30,786 nucleotides of DNA. Origin: a virus. The position numbers and the translations under genes are program-made. The stretch lies in the IMG/VR virus record IMGVR_UViG_3300031539_007116, positions 1 through 30,786 of that record, one strand, 5' to 3'. Positions 24,193-30,786 of the stretch are shown here, one piece after another (positions within the stretch are counted from its first letter, which is position 1; each line of letters opens with the position of its first letter). Below the pieces are notes generated by a model that saw only the letters and a program-made list of their open reading frames with translations, did not search any database and was not told where the DNA came from.

Positions 24193-26259
24193 TTATGATT
24201 GTAAAAAACCATAATCTCCCCTATTGCTCCAACCTTCAAACCCTATTGATTTACCATCTTGTTTTACTTCTTTTATTTTCCCATTTTTATCTTCTACTAC
24301 TATCTTAACAATAGTTTCTTTTTGAGAATTATCATTCCTTAAAAAACCTTGCATCATTCCTGTTTTTAAAATCTCTTCTTTTTTGCTTAACATCTGAGGA
24401 GAATGTGTTTCAAATGTATTCCCCATTGATTGAGTTTTGAATGGATTAAATAAAATGCCTTTACTAACATCTTTCAAAAAACTAGCTCCACCAATTTTTG
24501 TATCTTTATAATCATCTTTAATGTTAGTATTCCCAATCATACTTCTAGTTCCTTGTGCAACTTTACTTGGAGAAGTTTCAACCCATTTAGCTAATTTCAT
24601 TAAAGCATATACTAATCCAAGAATAGCAACTGTTATTATAGTAATGGTTGCTATTGGGAAAGAAGCAAATATGCCTGCCCAAGACATTCCCTGTAAAATC
24701 TGACCATACAAGAATATATTCTTTAAAATAGGAACTAAGACTAGCAAACTACCTGCTAATTTAGATATTATTTTAATAGATAATGCTGCACTCCCAAAAA
24801 TAATTAACCAGTCACCAAAAGATTGATTTGGTTTATTTATAGTTTTTGTTACTACATAATGCAATCCCCATAAAGCACCACTTAACAATCCAATCTTTCC
24901 AATAACCATTACAATAGCACCAAATCCTGCTAAAAATTTATTTATACCAAACAATAAACTACCTTTTTTGGCAAATCTCATACCCATAGCCATTAATGTT
25001 AAATTCCCAAACATATCTAGCAATGTTCCAGATGCCATCATTAATGGTCCAAAACCTGCAGCTGCACCAATTAAGGCTAAAGAAAATTTACTTATTGAAC
25101 TATTTCCATCTTTTAACTGATCAACAATACTATAGACTTTATCTGATACTCGCTTGAAAATACTATCTAATTTAATAGTTTTATATAAAGTATCAACTAT
25201 TGATCCAGTCATCATCTGTATTCCTTCTGCAAAAACAGACCATCTACCAGCTAATGTTGATGCTTTTCTTTCATCTGCACCCTTATAAATATTTTCACCC
25301 ATATATTGTAAAGTTTTTAGTAAATCCTTATACGTAACCTCCCCTTTCTTTATTGCTTCTGGAATTTTTGTTATATCTTCAATATTAAATGCTTCTGCCA
25401 TATATTTCATAATAGGTATACCCATTGTTCTAAATGGTTTCAAAACTAGTTGATCTACTTTTCCTAGCGAAGCTGCTTTTGCCACTACAATTGCAAGATC
25501 CTTTACATTAGCTCCTATTGATCCAGCTGCTATATCTTGTAAATATTCAAATTGTTTCATCATACCCTCAATGCCCATATCTTTCATGTGTGGTAAAATA
25601 TGCATGAAAGCTAACCTAGATTCACCTGCTGTTGCTGTTGTTTTTGCCGCAAACATTGCTATTTTTCTTTCCCACTCTACAGCTTTTTGCTTATCTCTTA
25701 AATGTATTTCTAATGCTGCTAAAAACTCTTGCTCCTGCATTAAATATTTAGTACCTATAATACCTGCACCAACTATTGGGGCTGTAACTGCTGTAGTAAA
25801 AATTTGTCCAATTTTACCAACTACCATTCCAGCACGTATATAAGAAACAGCCATTCTTTGAACTTGGTGTTCTGTCTCTTTTGTCCATTGTTTTTGTTTA
25901 TCGCTAAACATTGACATACCATCTATGGTGGGGAAAATAAAACCATGCTTAATCTCATTATAAACTGGTAAAAGTTCATCTCCTGCTTGTCCTAACTTCT
26001 TAACTGATTCGCCAGCCCTTGTAATTGCTAATGTCATAGGGTTCATGGAAGATATAACTCTCCCATTTAAATTGACTATTTCGTTAGACGCTTGTGCCAT
26101 TTGTTGAGTATTTTTTTTGTATTGTTTTGTTGCACCACTAGTTTGATTTAATAAATTTTTATGATTAGCAATAGAATTATTAATTTTATCTAATTGTTTA
26201 CTAAACTGATCGCCCAATTTATATGTATAATTAGCTGTATAATTACTTTGTCCTATCAT
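24193..26259 (-). CDS. Tail tape measure protein
   Basis: A 688-residue protein whose length sets the tail tube length. The N-terminal ~70 residues are coiled coil (KLGDQFSKQLDKINNSIANH). The tape_measure N-domain (about 130-330) includes AGESRLAFMHILPHMKDM, AAGSIGANVKDLAIVVAKAA and MGIPIMKYMAEAFNIEDITK. Hydrophobic segments follow from about 395 (GAAAGFGPLMMASGTLLDM, GAIVMVIGKIGLLSGALWGL, SWAGIFASFPIATITIITVA), expected for a protein that forms a membrane channel at DNA entry. The tail IVKIVVEDKNGKIKEVK and GFLQS resembles other Mu-type tape measures. It has an AAAGGATT ribosome site. At 688 residues it predicts a fairly short tail (rough family rule: about 0.15 nm per residue, so on the order of 100 nm). 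Confidence 0.9.
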   Translation of the reverse strand: MIGQSNYTANYTYKLGDQFSKQLDKINNSIANHKNLLNQTSGATKQYKKNTQQMAQASNEIVNLNGRVISSMNPMTLAITRAGESVKKLGQAGDELLPVYNEIKHGFIFPTIDGMSMFSDKQKQWTKETEHQVQRMAVSYIRAGMVVGKIGQIFTTAVTAPIVGAGIIGTKYLMQEQEFLAALEIHLRDKQKAVEWERKIAMFAAKTTATAGESRLAFMHILPHMKDMGIEGMMKQFEYLQDIAAGSIGANVKDLAIVVAKAASLGKVDQLVLKPFRTMGIPIMKYMAEAFNIEDITKIPEAIKKGEVTYKDLLKTLQYMGENIYKGADERKASTLAGRWSVFAEGIQMMTGSIVDTLYKTIKLDSIFKRVSDKVYSIVDQLKDGNSSISKFSLALIGAAAGFGPLMMASGTLLDMFGNLTLMAMGMRFAKKGSLLFGINKFLAGFGAIVMVIGKIGLLSGALWGLHYVVTKTINKPNQSFGDWLIIFGSAALSIKIISKLAGSLLVLVPILKNIFLYGQILQGMSWAGIFASFPIATITIITVAILGLVYALMKLAKWVETSPSKVAQGTRSMIGNTNIKDDYKDTKIGGASFLKDVSKGILFNPFKTQSMGNTFETHSPQMLSKKEEILKTGMMQGFLRNDNSQKETIVKIVVEDKNGKIKEVKQDGKSIGFEGWSNRGDYGFLQS

Positions 26260-26312
26260 TGTTAATCCTTTTTAATTATTATTTCAAGCCAGCTTTATTT
26301 TTTTATTTCTTA

Positions 26313-26968
26313 CTAGTTATCTTTTATTTTTCTATTTATCTCTTCTACAACATTTCTAGAAACATCAAACAACTCAAACAATTCTACCCAAGATATTTTA
26401 TTTAAATATTCTAATGAAATTCCGCCCTCAAAATTATGTATTAAATGTAGTTTATGATTTAATAAATCATCCTTTACTTTGAAATATAATTCTATAGTTC
26501 CAAAAAATAGTTAAAATATCCATACATTAAATTGTTGAAGTCTTTTGGAGCCAAGTCAGATACAAACCCTTGGTTTATTTTTTGTTGTTTATTTCTATCA
26601 TAAAATGTGCATTGCTGATTTGTTAATATTGACTTAAAGGCATCTTTTGCTTTTTTAAGTTCTCCACAGACACTAAATATTAAACTTAAACCATTAATTT
26701 TTTCTTTATTTTCAAATTCCAATTGTTTATCGCTTATATTTTTTAAACGTTCTTGCTCATCTTGATAGTCATTAAACGCTTTCTCAGGATCAGATTTTTC
26801 ATTAGAATTATTACTTGACCCCTTACTTACAGAAAAAACACCCTTTGCATATACACTTTGTAATACATCTAATGCTTCTTCCATTAAAGAATTTGGTTCT
26901 ACTATAAATATTGACTTTTGTTCTATTCCTAAATTTTCTACTGGTTTTATTAAATTATATTCAAACAT
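26313..26968 (-). CDS. Tail assembly chaperone, -1 frameshift extended product
   Basis: The 158-residue in-frame product (26492-26968) is translated from ATG 26968 (AAAGGAAA site). Near its end a slippery heptamer T TTT TTG lies at 26507-26501 (- strand), codons TAT TTT TTG. A -1 slip reads on through 62 more codons to TAG at 26313-26315, giving about 218 residues. The extension (GTIELYFKVKDDLLNHK ... SLEYLNKISWVELFELFDVS) has no start codon of its own, so it is only reachable by frameshift. Its Leu/Ile-rich helices match the gpGT-type extension that recruits tape measure and tube protein. Conserved frameshifts at this exact place, just before the tape measure gene, are established for many tailed phages including Mu. 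Confidence 0.82.
26492..26968 (-). CDS. Tail assembly chaperone, unshifted short product (Mu gp41-like)
   Basis: The major, unshifted product, 158 residues ending in TAG at 26492. It lies between the tube gene and the tape measure gene, the gp41 (gpY) place. The N-terminus (MFEYNLIKPVENLGIEQKSI) is beta-rich; the middle is acidic and helical (EKAFNDYQDEQERLKNISDK); and the end (LAPKDFNNLMYGYFNYFLEL) contains the slippery site near the stop. Such chaperones coat the tape measure during tube growth and are absent from the finished virion. Family identity rests on position and the frameshift, since sequence similarity is weak. Confidence 0.75.
   Translation of the reverse strand: MFEYNLIKPVENLGIEQKSIFIVEPNSLMEEALDVLQSVYAKGVFSVSKGSSNNSNEKSDPEKAFNDYQDEQERLKNISDKQLEFENKEKINGLSLIFSVCGELKKAKDAFKSILTNQQCTFYDRNKQQKINQGFVSDLAPKDFNNLMYGYFNYFLEL
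26501..26507 (-). promoter_or_regulatory. Slippery site T TTT TTG for -1 programmed frameshift
   Basis: On the - strand the codons TAT TTT TTG contain the heptamer T TTT TTG. After a -1 shift the two tRNAs re-pair as TTT TTT, and translation continues in the extended frame. The site is only three codons before the in-frame TAG, and the -1 frame stays open for 62 codons with no ATG. A downstream stimulatory hairpin was not evident, so efficiency could be modest or depend on the heptamer alone. Confidence 0.8.
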
Positions 26969-26989
26969 ATTTTATTTTCCTTTTATTTT

Positions 26990-27379
26990 TTAGTTTACGC
27001 TTCCAAATCTACAACTAATATCAACAGAATTTTCTGTTCCTTCCCCAAACGATGGTTTACCTTCAATCGCAACATCTTTAAAAATCTTCACATCACCTGT
27101 TTCAAAAGTAGCTTGGACAGTGTTATCTGAGGCATTATTCTGTGCTGCAACAATAGTATTTTCATTAGATATAGTAGAAAATACTTTAAAATTTAACTCA
27201 CCAACCCCTTCTTCAATATTTCTTTCTTCTACAATAGCATCTACTCCAATTCCTGCTGCATACTTTTTAACAGTTGTTGGTGCTATACTTGATGTGTAAT
27301 TGAAACTATTAGGAACTGGGGAAACCAACAATCCATTCACTTCTAGTTTCCTCAGGACTTTTGTTTTTTTATCTGACAT
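26990..27379 (-). CDS. Tail tube protein (Mu gpM-like)
   Basis: A 129-residue protein directly after the sheath gene, matching the contractile-tail tube in size and position. Sequence features include RKLEVNGLLVSPVPNSFNYT (first strands), KKYAAGIGVDAIVEERNIEE (a conserved loop region) and GDVKIFKDVAIEGKPSFGEG near the end. It polymerises into hexameric rings that form the DNA channel and are measured by the tape measure. The start has a GGGAG site. The assignment rests on position and length, with modest sequence support. Confidence 0.8.
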   Translation of the reverse strand: MSDKKTKVLRKLEVNGLLVSPVPNSFNYTSSIAPTTVKKYAAGIGVDAIVEERNIEEGVGELNFKVFSTISNENTIVAAQNNASDNTVQATFETGDVKIFKDVAIEGKPSFGEGTENSVDISCRFGSVN

Positions 27380-27411
27380 TATTTACTCCCTATATTTACT
27401 ATAATCTAAAA

Positions 27412-28986
27412 CTAAATGTTAAATGTTAAATTAGATATAACATTAATTATTCTTGCTTGAACCAATATTGGCAATATTTGTGAAATACTTATTATGCCTG
27501 TAGTGTAAGATATATTAATACTTAAATTATTTTCATATTCTTTAATTATATCTTTTCCAGTTTCACTACTAATGCCTCTAGGACATAAGTAATATGTTCC
27601 ACCGCTAAGCTCTATATAAGAATCTTTCATTATAGCCTTTATTCCTACTTCATTTATATCTGAATACCCAGCAACAGATGTTCCTTGTGTTAATCTTGTA
27701 TTTAATTCAGCTTTAAGTCGTGTAAATTGATATGCTGTTGCTTCGTTGTATGTTCTTATATAATTTAAATATTTAAAACTGTCATCTACAATACCAAGAG
27801 CATTAGTTTTGTATGTTGTAACTACTTGATCTGTTATAAGAGTAGTTCCTGCAACATTATTAGACATTACAAAAACACCAGCATCTTTTAATTCTTTAAC
27901 TTCACTTCTTGTAAATCCATCACCATCCTCAATAACTGGTAGATCAAATAACGGTGTATTGTAATATGGATATGAAGCCAAAGAAGGACCACCTATATTA
28001 TCATTTAATTCAACACTAGCTATATATCCACTTCCAATAACTGCATTTGGTGTCAATCTTAATAAATCAATAGCAACAAAATTTGTAATAATAACATCAT
28101 CAAATTCTTTAATAGTTGACCCTTTAAATAATGTATTGTTATTTACTTCATTTCCATGAATAATTAAAGCTCTTGAATTATATGCCTCTCCCAATGTTAC
28201 TAAATTAGCCTTAGAATCTGTTTTTGAAATAAATCCAACACCAGCTAAATCTATATTGTCATAATCAACTCTACTTTCTACTAATGTTTCCAAAACATCC
28301 AAATCATAAGTGCAAGGATATATAATTGCTTTATATTTAATGCTATCTATATTATCGAATAAAGTTGTTAAAACTGGGTCAGTAGCACCACCTGCAAAAG
28401 CAGTTGTCGCTAATGTTATTCCAGTTACAGAACCTTCAACATGGACAGAAATATTATTTCCTATTGTTCCTTTGTGTAGAAATGTTATAGCAACATCACC
28501 ACTAGTATTTACACTAGTAAAAGGAGCATAAGTATCTGCTAATATTGCAGCAGCTAACGCATCTCCAATTTGATCTGGTGTAGCTCCAAATGCTACATTT
28601 AATGTATATTTATGCTTTTTTTTAGAACCAATAGTAACATAAATTGTTCCAGCAACACCTGCTGTTGTTCCAGTGAATGTTACATTTCCAGTTGCCTGAA
28701 CACCACCAACATTGTCATCCAATGAAATAACATCAAGTTGACTATATTTATTAATAGCCTTGAATGATTTAATACATGCACTCATTATAGAATTCTTTCC
28801 AAATAATCCTTCATAAATATTAGTATCATTACTAATATTTGAATAAAGCTTACCACTAATGGCTGTGCCTGATGCCGACTTTTGATTTACGATCAATGCT
28901 TTTACCATAGGGGATGCAGTAACTCCTGATGCCCCGTTATTAGCAAAATTAACTACTGGATTACTCGCTATTTGTGTTCCACTCAT
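27412..28986 (-). CDS. Tail sheath protein (Mu gpL-like)
   Basis: A 524-residue contractile sheath subunit. It has the Mu-type N-terminal insertion domain (about 95-215): VTFTGTTAGVAGTIYVTIGS, then GATPDQIGDALAAAI and LHKGTIGNNISVHVEGSVTG, the GTATAAGTLxLYIGG ... IAxAIAAAI ... KGxxGNDI pattern. The core includes YKAIIYPCTYDLDVLETLVE, DLAGVGFISKTDSKANL and AIDLLRLTPNAVIGSGYIAS, and a C-terminal region ending NNLSINISYTTGIISISQIL typical of the strands that lace neighbouring subunits. The start has an AGGAG site and overlaps the upstream gene's stop by four bases (ATGA). Confidence 0.9.
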   Translation of the reverse strand: MSGTQIASNPVVNFANNGASGVTASPMVKALIVNQKSASGTAISGKLYSNISNDTNIYEGLFGKNSIMSACIKSFKAINKYSQLDVISLDDNVGGVQATGNVTFTGTTAGVAGTIYVTIGSKKKHKYTLNVAFGATPDQIGDALAAAILADTYAPFTSVNTSGDVAITFLHKGTIGNNISVHVEGSVTGITLATTAFAGGATDPVLTTLFDNIDSIKYKAIIYPCTYDLDVLETLVESRVDYDNIDLAGVGFISKTDSKANLVTLGEAYNSRALIIHGNEVNNNTLFKGSTIKEFDDVIITNFVAIDLLRLTPNAVIGSGYIASVELNDNIGGPSLASYPYYNTPLFDLPVIEDGDGFTRSEVKELKDAGVFVMSNNVAGTTLITDQVVTTYKTNALGIVDDSFKYLNYIRTYNEATAYQFTRLKAELNTRLTQGTSVAGYSDINEVGIKAIMKDSYIELSGGTYYLCPRGISSETGKDIIKEYENNLSINISYTTGIISISQILPILVQARIINVISNLTFNI

Positions 28987-30149
28987 ATTATACTCCTATC
29001 TTCTTTTAATATATTCACATTTAGTTTATCTTTATATCTATTTGTGAATTCCGTAATTGGATAATAATTTCTATTACCTAAATATACATCTTTATTTAAT
29101 AATTCATATATTGATTGAAAATTATAAGAATAGATACAATAAGCATCATTCTCCTCATTAATATTTTCTCCAATATATACTGGTTGGATTAAAGAATTTC
29201 CCTCATACAAAGAAGGTCTTTCCAACTCTCTTCCTGCTAATAATAAAACATATGATCTTAATATTTGTAATCTTTCATTCATTAACATACCAGATGTTTC
29301 ATCTCGCAGAGGACACATCATTACAATATTCATATTTTGAACTATTGTTTGCCTATATTCATCAACCCTCAATGTTCCCATCATGCTATCAGAATTAGAA
29401 TATGCACTTTTTGATGCAATTGGTGGATTTACGATTACACCACACTTCCATTTTCCCTCTTCAACAAATTCATCATTTAAACTTTTAGATACACAAGCTA
29501 TAAAATTTCTTAAACTTGAAAATCCGCTAACAAATATTCTTACATGGCATTTTATATAATCTCCACGAAATTTATCAATAAAAGCATCTCCATTAATAAT
29601 AAAAGGCAATACAAACTTAAATGTTTTATCATCTACTATTTCAGTAACCTTATGATATCCCTCATATCCCTTTGAATTATTTTCTTCTAAAAAAAACATA
29701 TTACCAGTGGGAGTTCCTGTATAATTAGTATCTAAAATAACTTTTATGTTATAATTATCTATAACTTCTGAAACCTTAAATCTTCCATTTACTGCTTCTT
29801 CATCAGAATCTATTATTTGTATATAAAAAATATCTGTTAAATAATTAGCATAACTATGTCTATTTTCTAATTCTATAGTAGCAATACCTGATACAGATTC
29901 TATTGATAATATTTTATTACCAACTAAGACATTTGAAAGATAAATATATCTATCTTCTGTAGATAATTCATCACCATATTCTTGATATTCTTGTTCCAAA
30001 TAATGAAGTTCATCTGTTACACAAGTAACTGTAGTGATATCTGTTTCAATAACATAATTAACGCTAGAAACCTCAACAACTTTTGAGAATAAATCTGCAT
30101 ATTTAGGTAATATTTCTTTTAAATGATTACTAACTTGACTAGATAACAT
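28983..30149 (-). CDS. Putative tail terminator (Mu gp37-like) with inserted duplicated domain
   Basis: A 388-residue protein at the gp37 position (between the neck protein and the sheath). The C-terminal ~170 residues (RQTIVQNMNIVMMCPLRDE, NERLQILRSYVLLLAGREL, PSLYEGNSLIQPVYIGENIN, AYCIYSYNFQSIY) fit a DUF1834-like tail terminator that caps the tube. The N-terminal ~200 residues contain two copies of a motif, VNGRFKVSEVIDNYNIKVIL (120-139) and YEGYHKVTEIVDDKTFKFVL (162-181), small beta units spliced into the terminator. The usual family member is about 200 residues, so this is roughly twice as long. It is the only gene in the window ending in TGA, within an ATGA overlap with the sheath gene. 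Confidence 0.65.
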   Translation of the reverse strand: MLSSQVSNHLKEILPKYADLFSKVVEVSSVNYVIETDITTVTCVTDELHYLEQEYQEYGDELSTEDRYIYLSNVLVGNKILSIESVSGIATIELENRHSYANYLTDIFYIQIIDSDEEAVNGRFKVSEVIDNYNIKVILDTNYTGTPTGNMFFLEENNSKGYEGYHKVTEIVDDKTFKFVLPFIINGDAFIDKFRGDYIKCHVRIFVSGFSSLRNFIACVSKSLNDEFVEEGKWKCGVIVNPPIASKSAYSNSDSMMGTLRVDEYRQTIVQNMNIVMMCPLRDETSGMLMNERLQILRSYVLLLAGRELERPSLYEGNSLIQPVYIGENINEENDAYCIYSYNFQSIYELLNKDVYLGNRNYYPITEFTNRYKDKLNVNILKEDRSII

Positions 30150-30607
30150 TAAAATATACCATCCTTCATACCTCTTATTATCGCATCATGTATTCTTTTT
30201 CTTATTATATCTCTATTTTCTTCTATATTTCTTTTTAAATAATGTCTTTGACTATTTTCTAACTTATTTACATATTCTTCACTGGAATTTGAAAAAACTT
30301 GGAATTCATCTACACCCTCTACTTTTATATTAATGCTATTTCTTAAATGTCCTTTTAATTCTGCTGGATATTCATTTCCAGCCACACTAGAAGCAATATG
30401 AACCTTTCCATCTATAACATATCGTCTTCCTGTTCTTCTTTTAATATTACTTAACTTTTTATATAAATCCTGTTTAACAAAATTTGCAGCTTGATCCAAA
30501 CCTGCACGTAAACGTAAAGGAACATTTCTTTTATTTAAAATCGGTAAATTTATAACATGCCAATCTTTTAAAGTTTCTGGTTGTAGTCCCGATGATGCAA
30601 AATTCAT
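30149..30607 (-). CDS. HK97 gp10-like tail completion/neck protein
   Basis: A 152-residue protein with an HK97-gp10-like pattern: KQDLYKKLSNIKRRTGRRYV (the xxRTGxL element), HIASSVAGNEYPAELKGHLR (the HxASxPGExPAxxTGxL motif), then FQVFSNSSEEYVNKLE (the VxSxxxYAxxxExG strand), and a helical Arg-rich C-terminus. It helps join the completed tail to the head. The start overlaps the upstream stop by one base (TAATG) with an AAGGAAA site. It follows a head-tail joining gene, as in many neck modules. Confidence 0.82.
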   Translation of the reverse strand: MNFASSGLQPETLKDWHVINLPILNKRNVPLRLRAGLDQAANFVKQDLYKKLSNIKRRTGRRYVIDGKVHIASSVAGNEYPAELKGHLRNSINIKVEGVDEFQVFSNSSEEYVNKLENSQRHYLKRNIEENRDIIRKRIHDAIIRGMKDGIF

Positions 30608-30786
30608 TATTTATGATTTCCTTTTATTGTTTTAGATCCCTTTTTAACGCATTTTAAATATAAAAGTCTATTTTCTTCATTCAAATTTGTAATATTTTTT
30701 ATTTCATAATATTCGTTATTAATTTCCATAAAGTATGAATGTTTTATCTTATCCGTATATCTCATTACAATATTATGTGTGCTTTC
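30607..30786 (-). CDS. Head-tail joining (stopper/adaptor) protein, N-terminus cut by window edge
   Basis: Only the last 59 codons are visible, entering from the right edge and ending TAA at 30607-30609, one base overlapping the next start. Readable parts are STHNIVMRYTDKIKHSYFME (THxVxxRYxxxI, typical of head-tail joining proteins of the SPP1 gp16/HK97 gp9 type), then NNEYYEIKNITNLNEENRLL (the GRxYxIxxVxNxxExxRxL pattern), and LYLKCVKKGSK at the end. These stoppers plug the portal exit after packaging. Confidence 0.75.
   Translation of the reverse strand, partial: ESTHNIVMRYTDKIKHSYFMEINNEYYEIKNITNLNEENRLLYLKCVKKGSKTIKGNHK

Noticed and set aside
3-30786. Alternative genetic code (TGA or TAG reassigned)
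   Set aside because: All large genes are complete with TGA, TAG and TAA as stops, Trp is encoded by TGG, and known family C-termini end at the predicted stops.
1-30786. CRISPR array, insertion sequence, integrase or attachment site
   Set aside because: No regularly spaced direct repeats, transposase, integrase or terminal inverted repeats could be found; the only transposase-like element is the zinc ribbon within intein 1.

Overview
The window is a 30.8 kb piece of a very AT-rich double-stranded DNA phage or prophage with a contractile (myovirus-type) tail. Most spacers end in Shine-Dalgarno sequences of the AAAGGAG type. An oxygen-independent ribonucleotide reductase points to an anaerobic or facultatively anaerobic bacterial host. 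The code looks standard: TAA and TAG dominate as stops, TGA is used once (28983), and no gene needs a reassigned codon. The host phylum cannot be fixed from the sequence. The low GC, strong Shine-Dalgarno sites and Sec signal peptides fit several anaerobic lineages.

Left arm, + strand, 3 to 10319 (nucleotide metabolism and replication): the end of a leucine-rich-repeat-like gene; a class III ribonucleotide reductase (nrdD) interrupted by two LAGLIDADG inteins; a compact glycyl-tRNA-synthetase-like protein; a bacterial-type sliding clamp (dnaN); a primase-helicase; a gap of about 170 bases that appears to encode a folded RNA; a small unknown gene; and a metallophosphoesterase. No DNA polymerase and no NrdG activase lie inside the window.

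Right arm, - strand, 30786 down to 10345 (tail morphogenesis and possible lysis): the order follows the tail module of phage Mu almost gene for gene. It runs: head-tail joining protein (partial), HK97-gp10-like neck protein, gp37-like tail terminator, sheath, tube, tail assembly chaperone with a -1 frameshift extension, tape measure, gp43/N-like protein, gp44/P-like hub, gp45-like spike, gp46, gp47 (baseplate J), gp48/YmfQ, then a cluster of tail fibre and accessory genes. At its end are a DUF5675 protein, a one-helix membrane protein and a DUF1353 protein, a possible lysis group. Genes are tightly packed, often with 1-base TAATG overlaps. The two arms converge at about 10.33 kb.

Points that stand out: an NrdD that ends before the glycyl-radical motif and sits next to a GlyRS-like core protein; an intein carrying a transposase-type zinc ribbon; a baseplate YmfQ protein with an NHL-type beta-propeller fused to its N-terminus; two fibre-like proteins with Sec signal peptides; a tail-chaperone frameshift site; and a candidate structured RNA at about 9295-9433.
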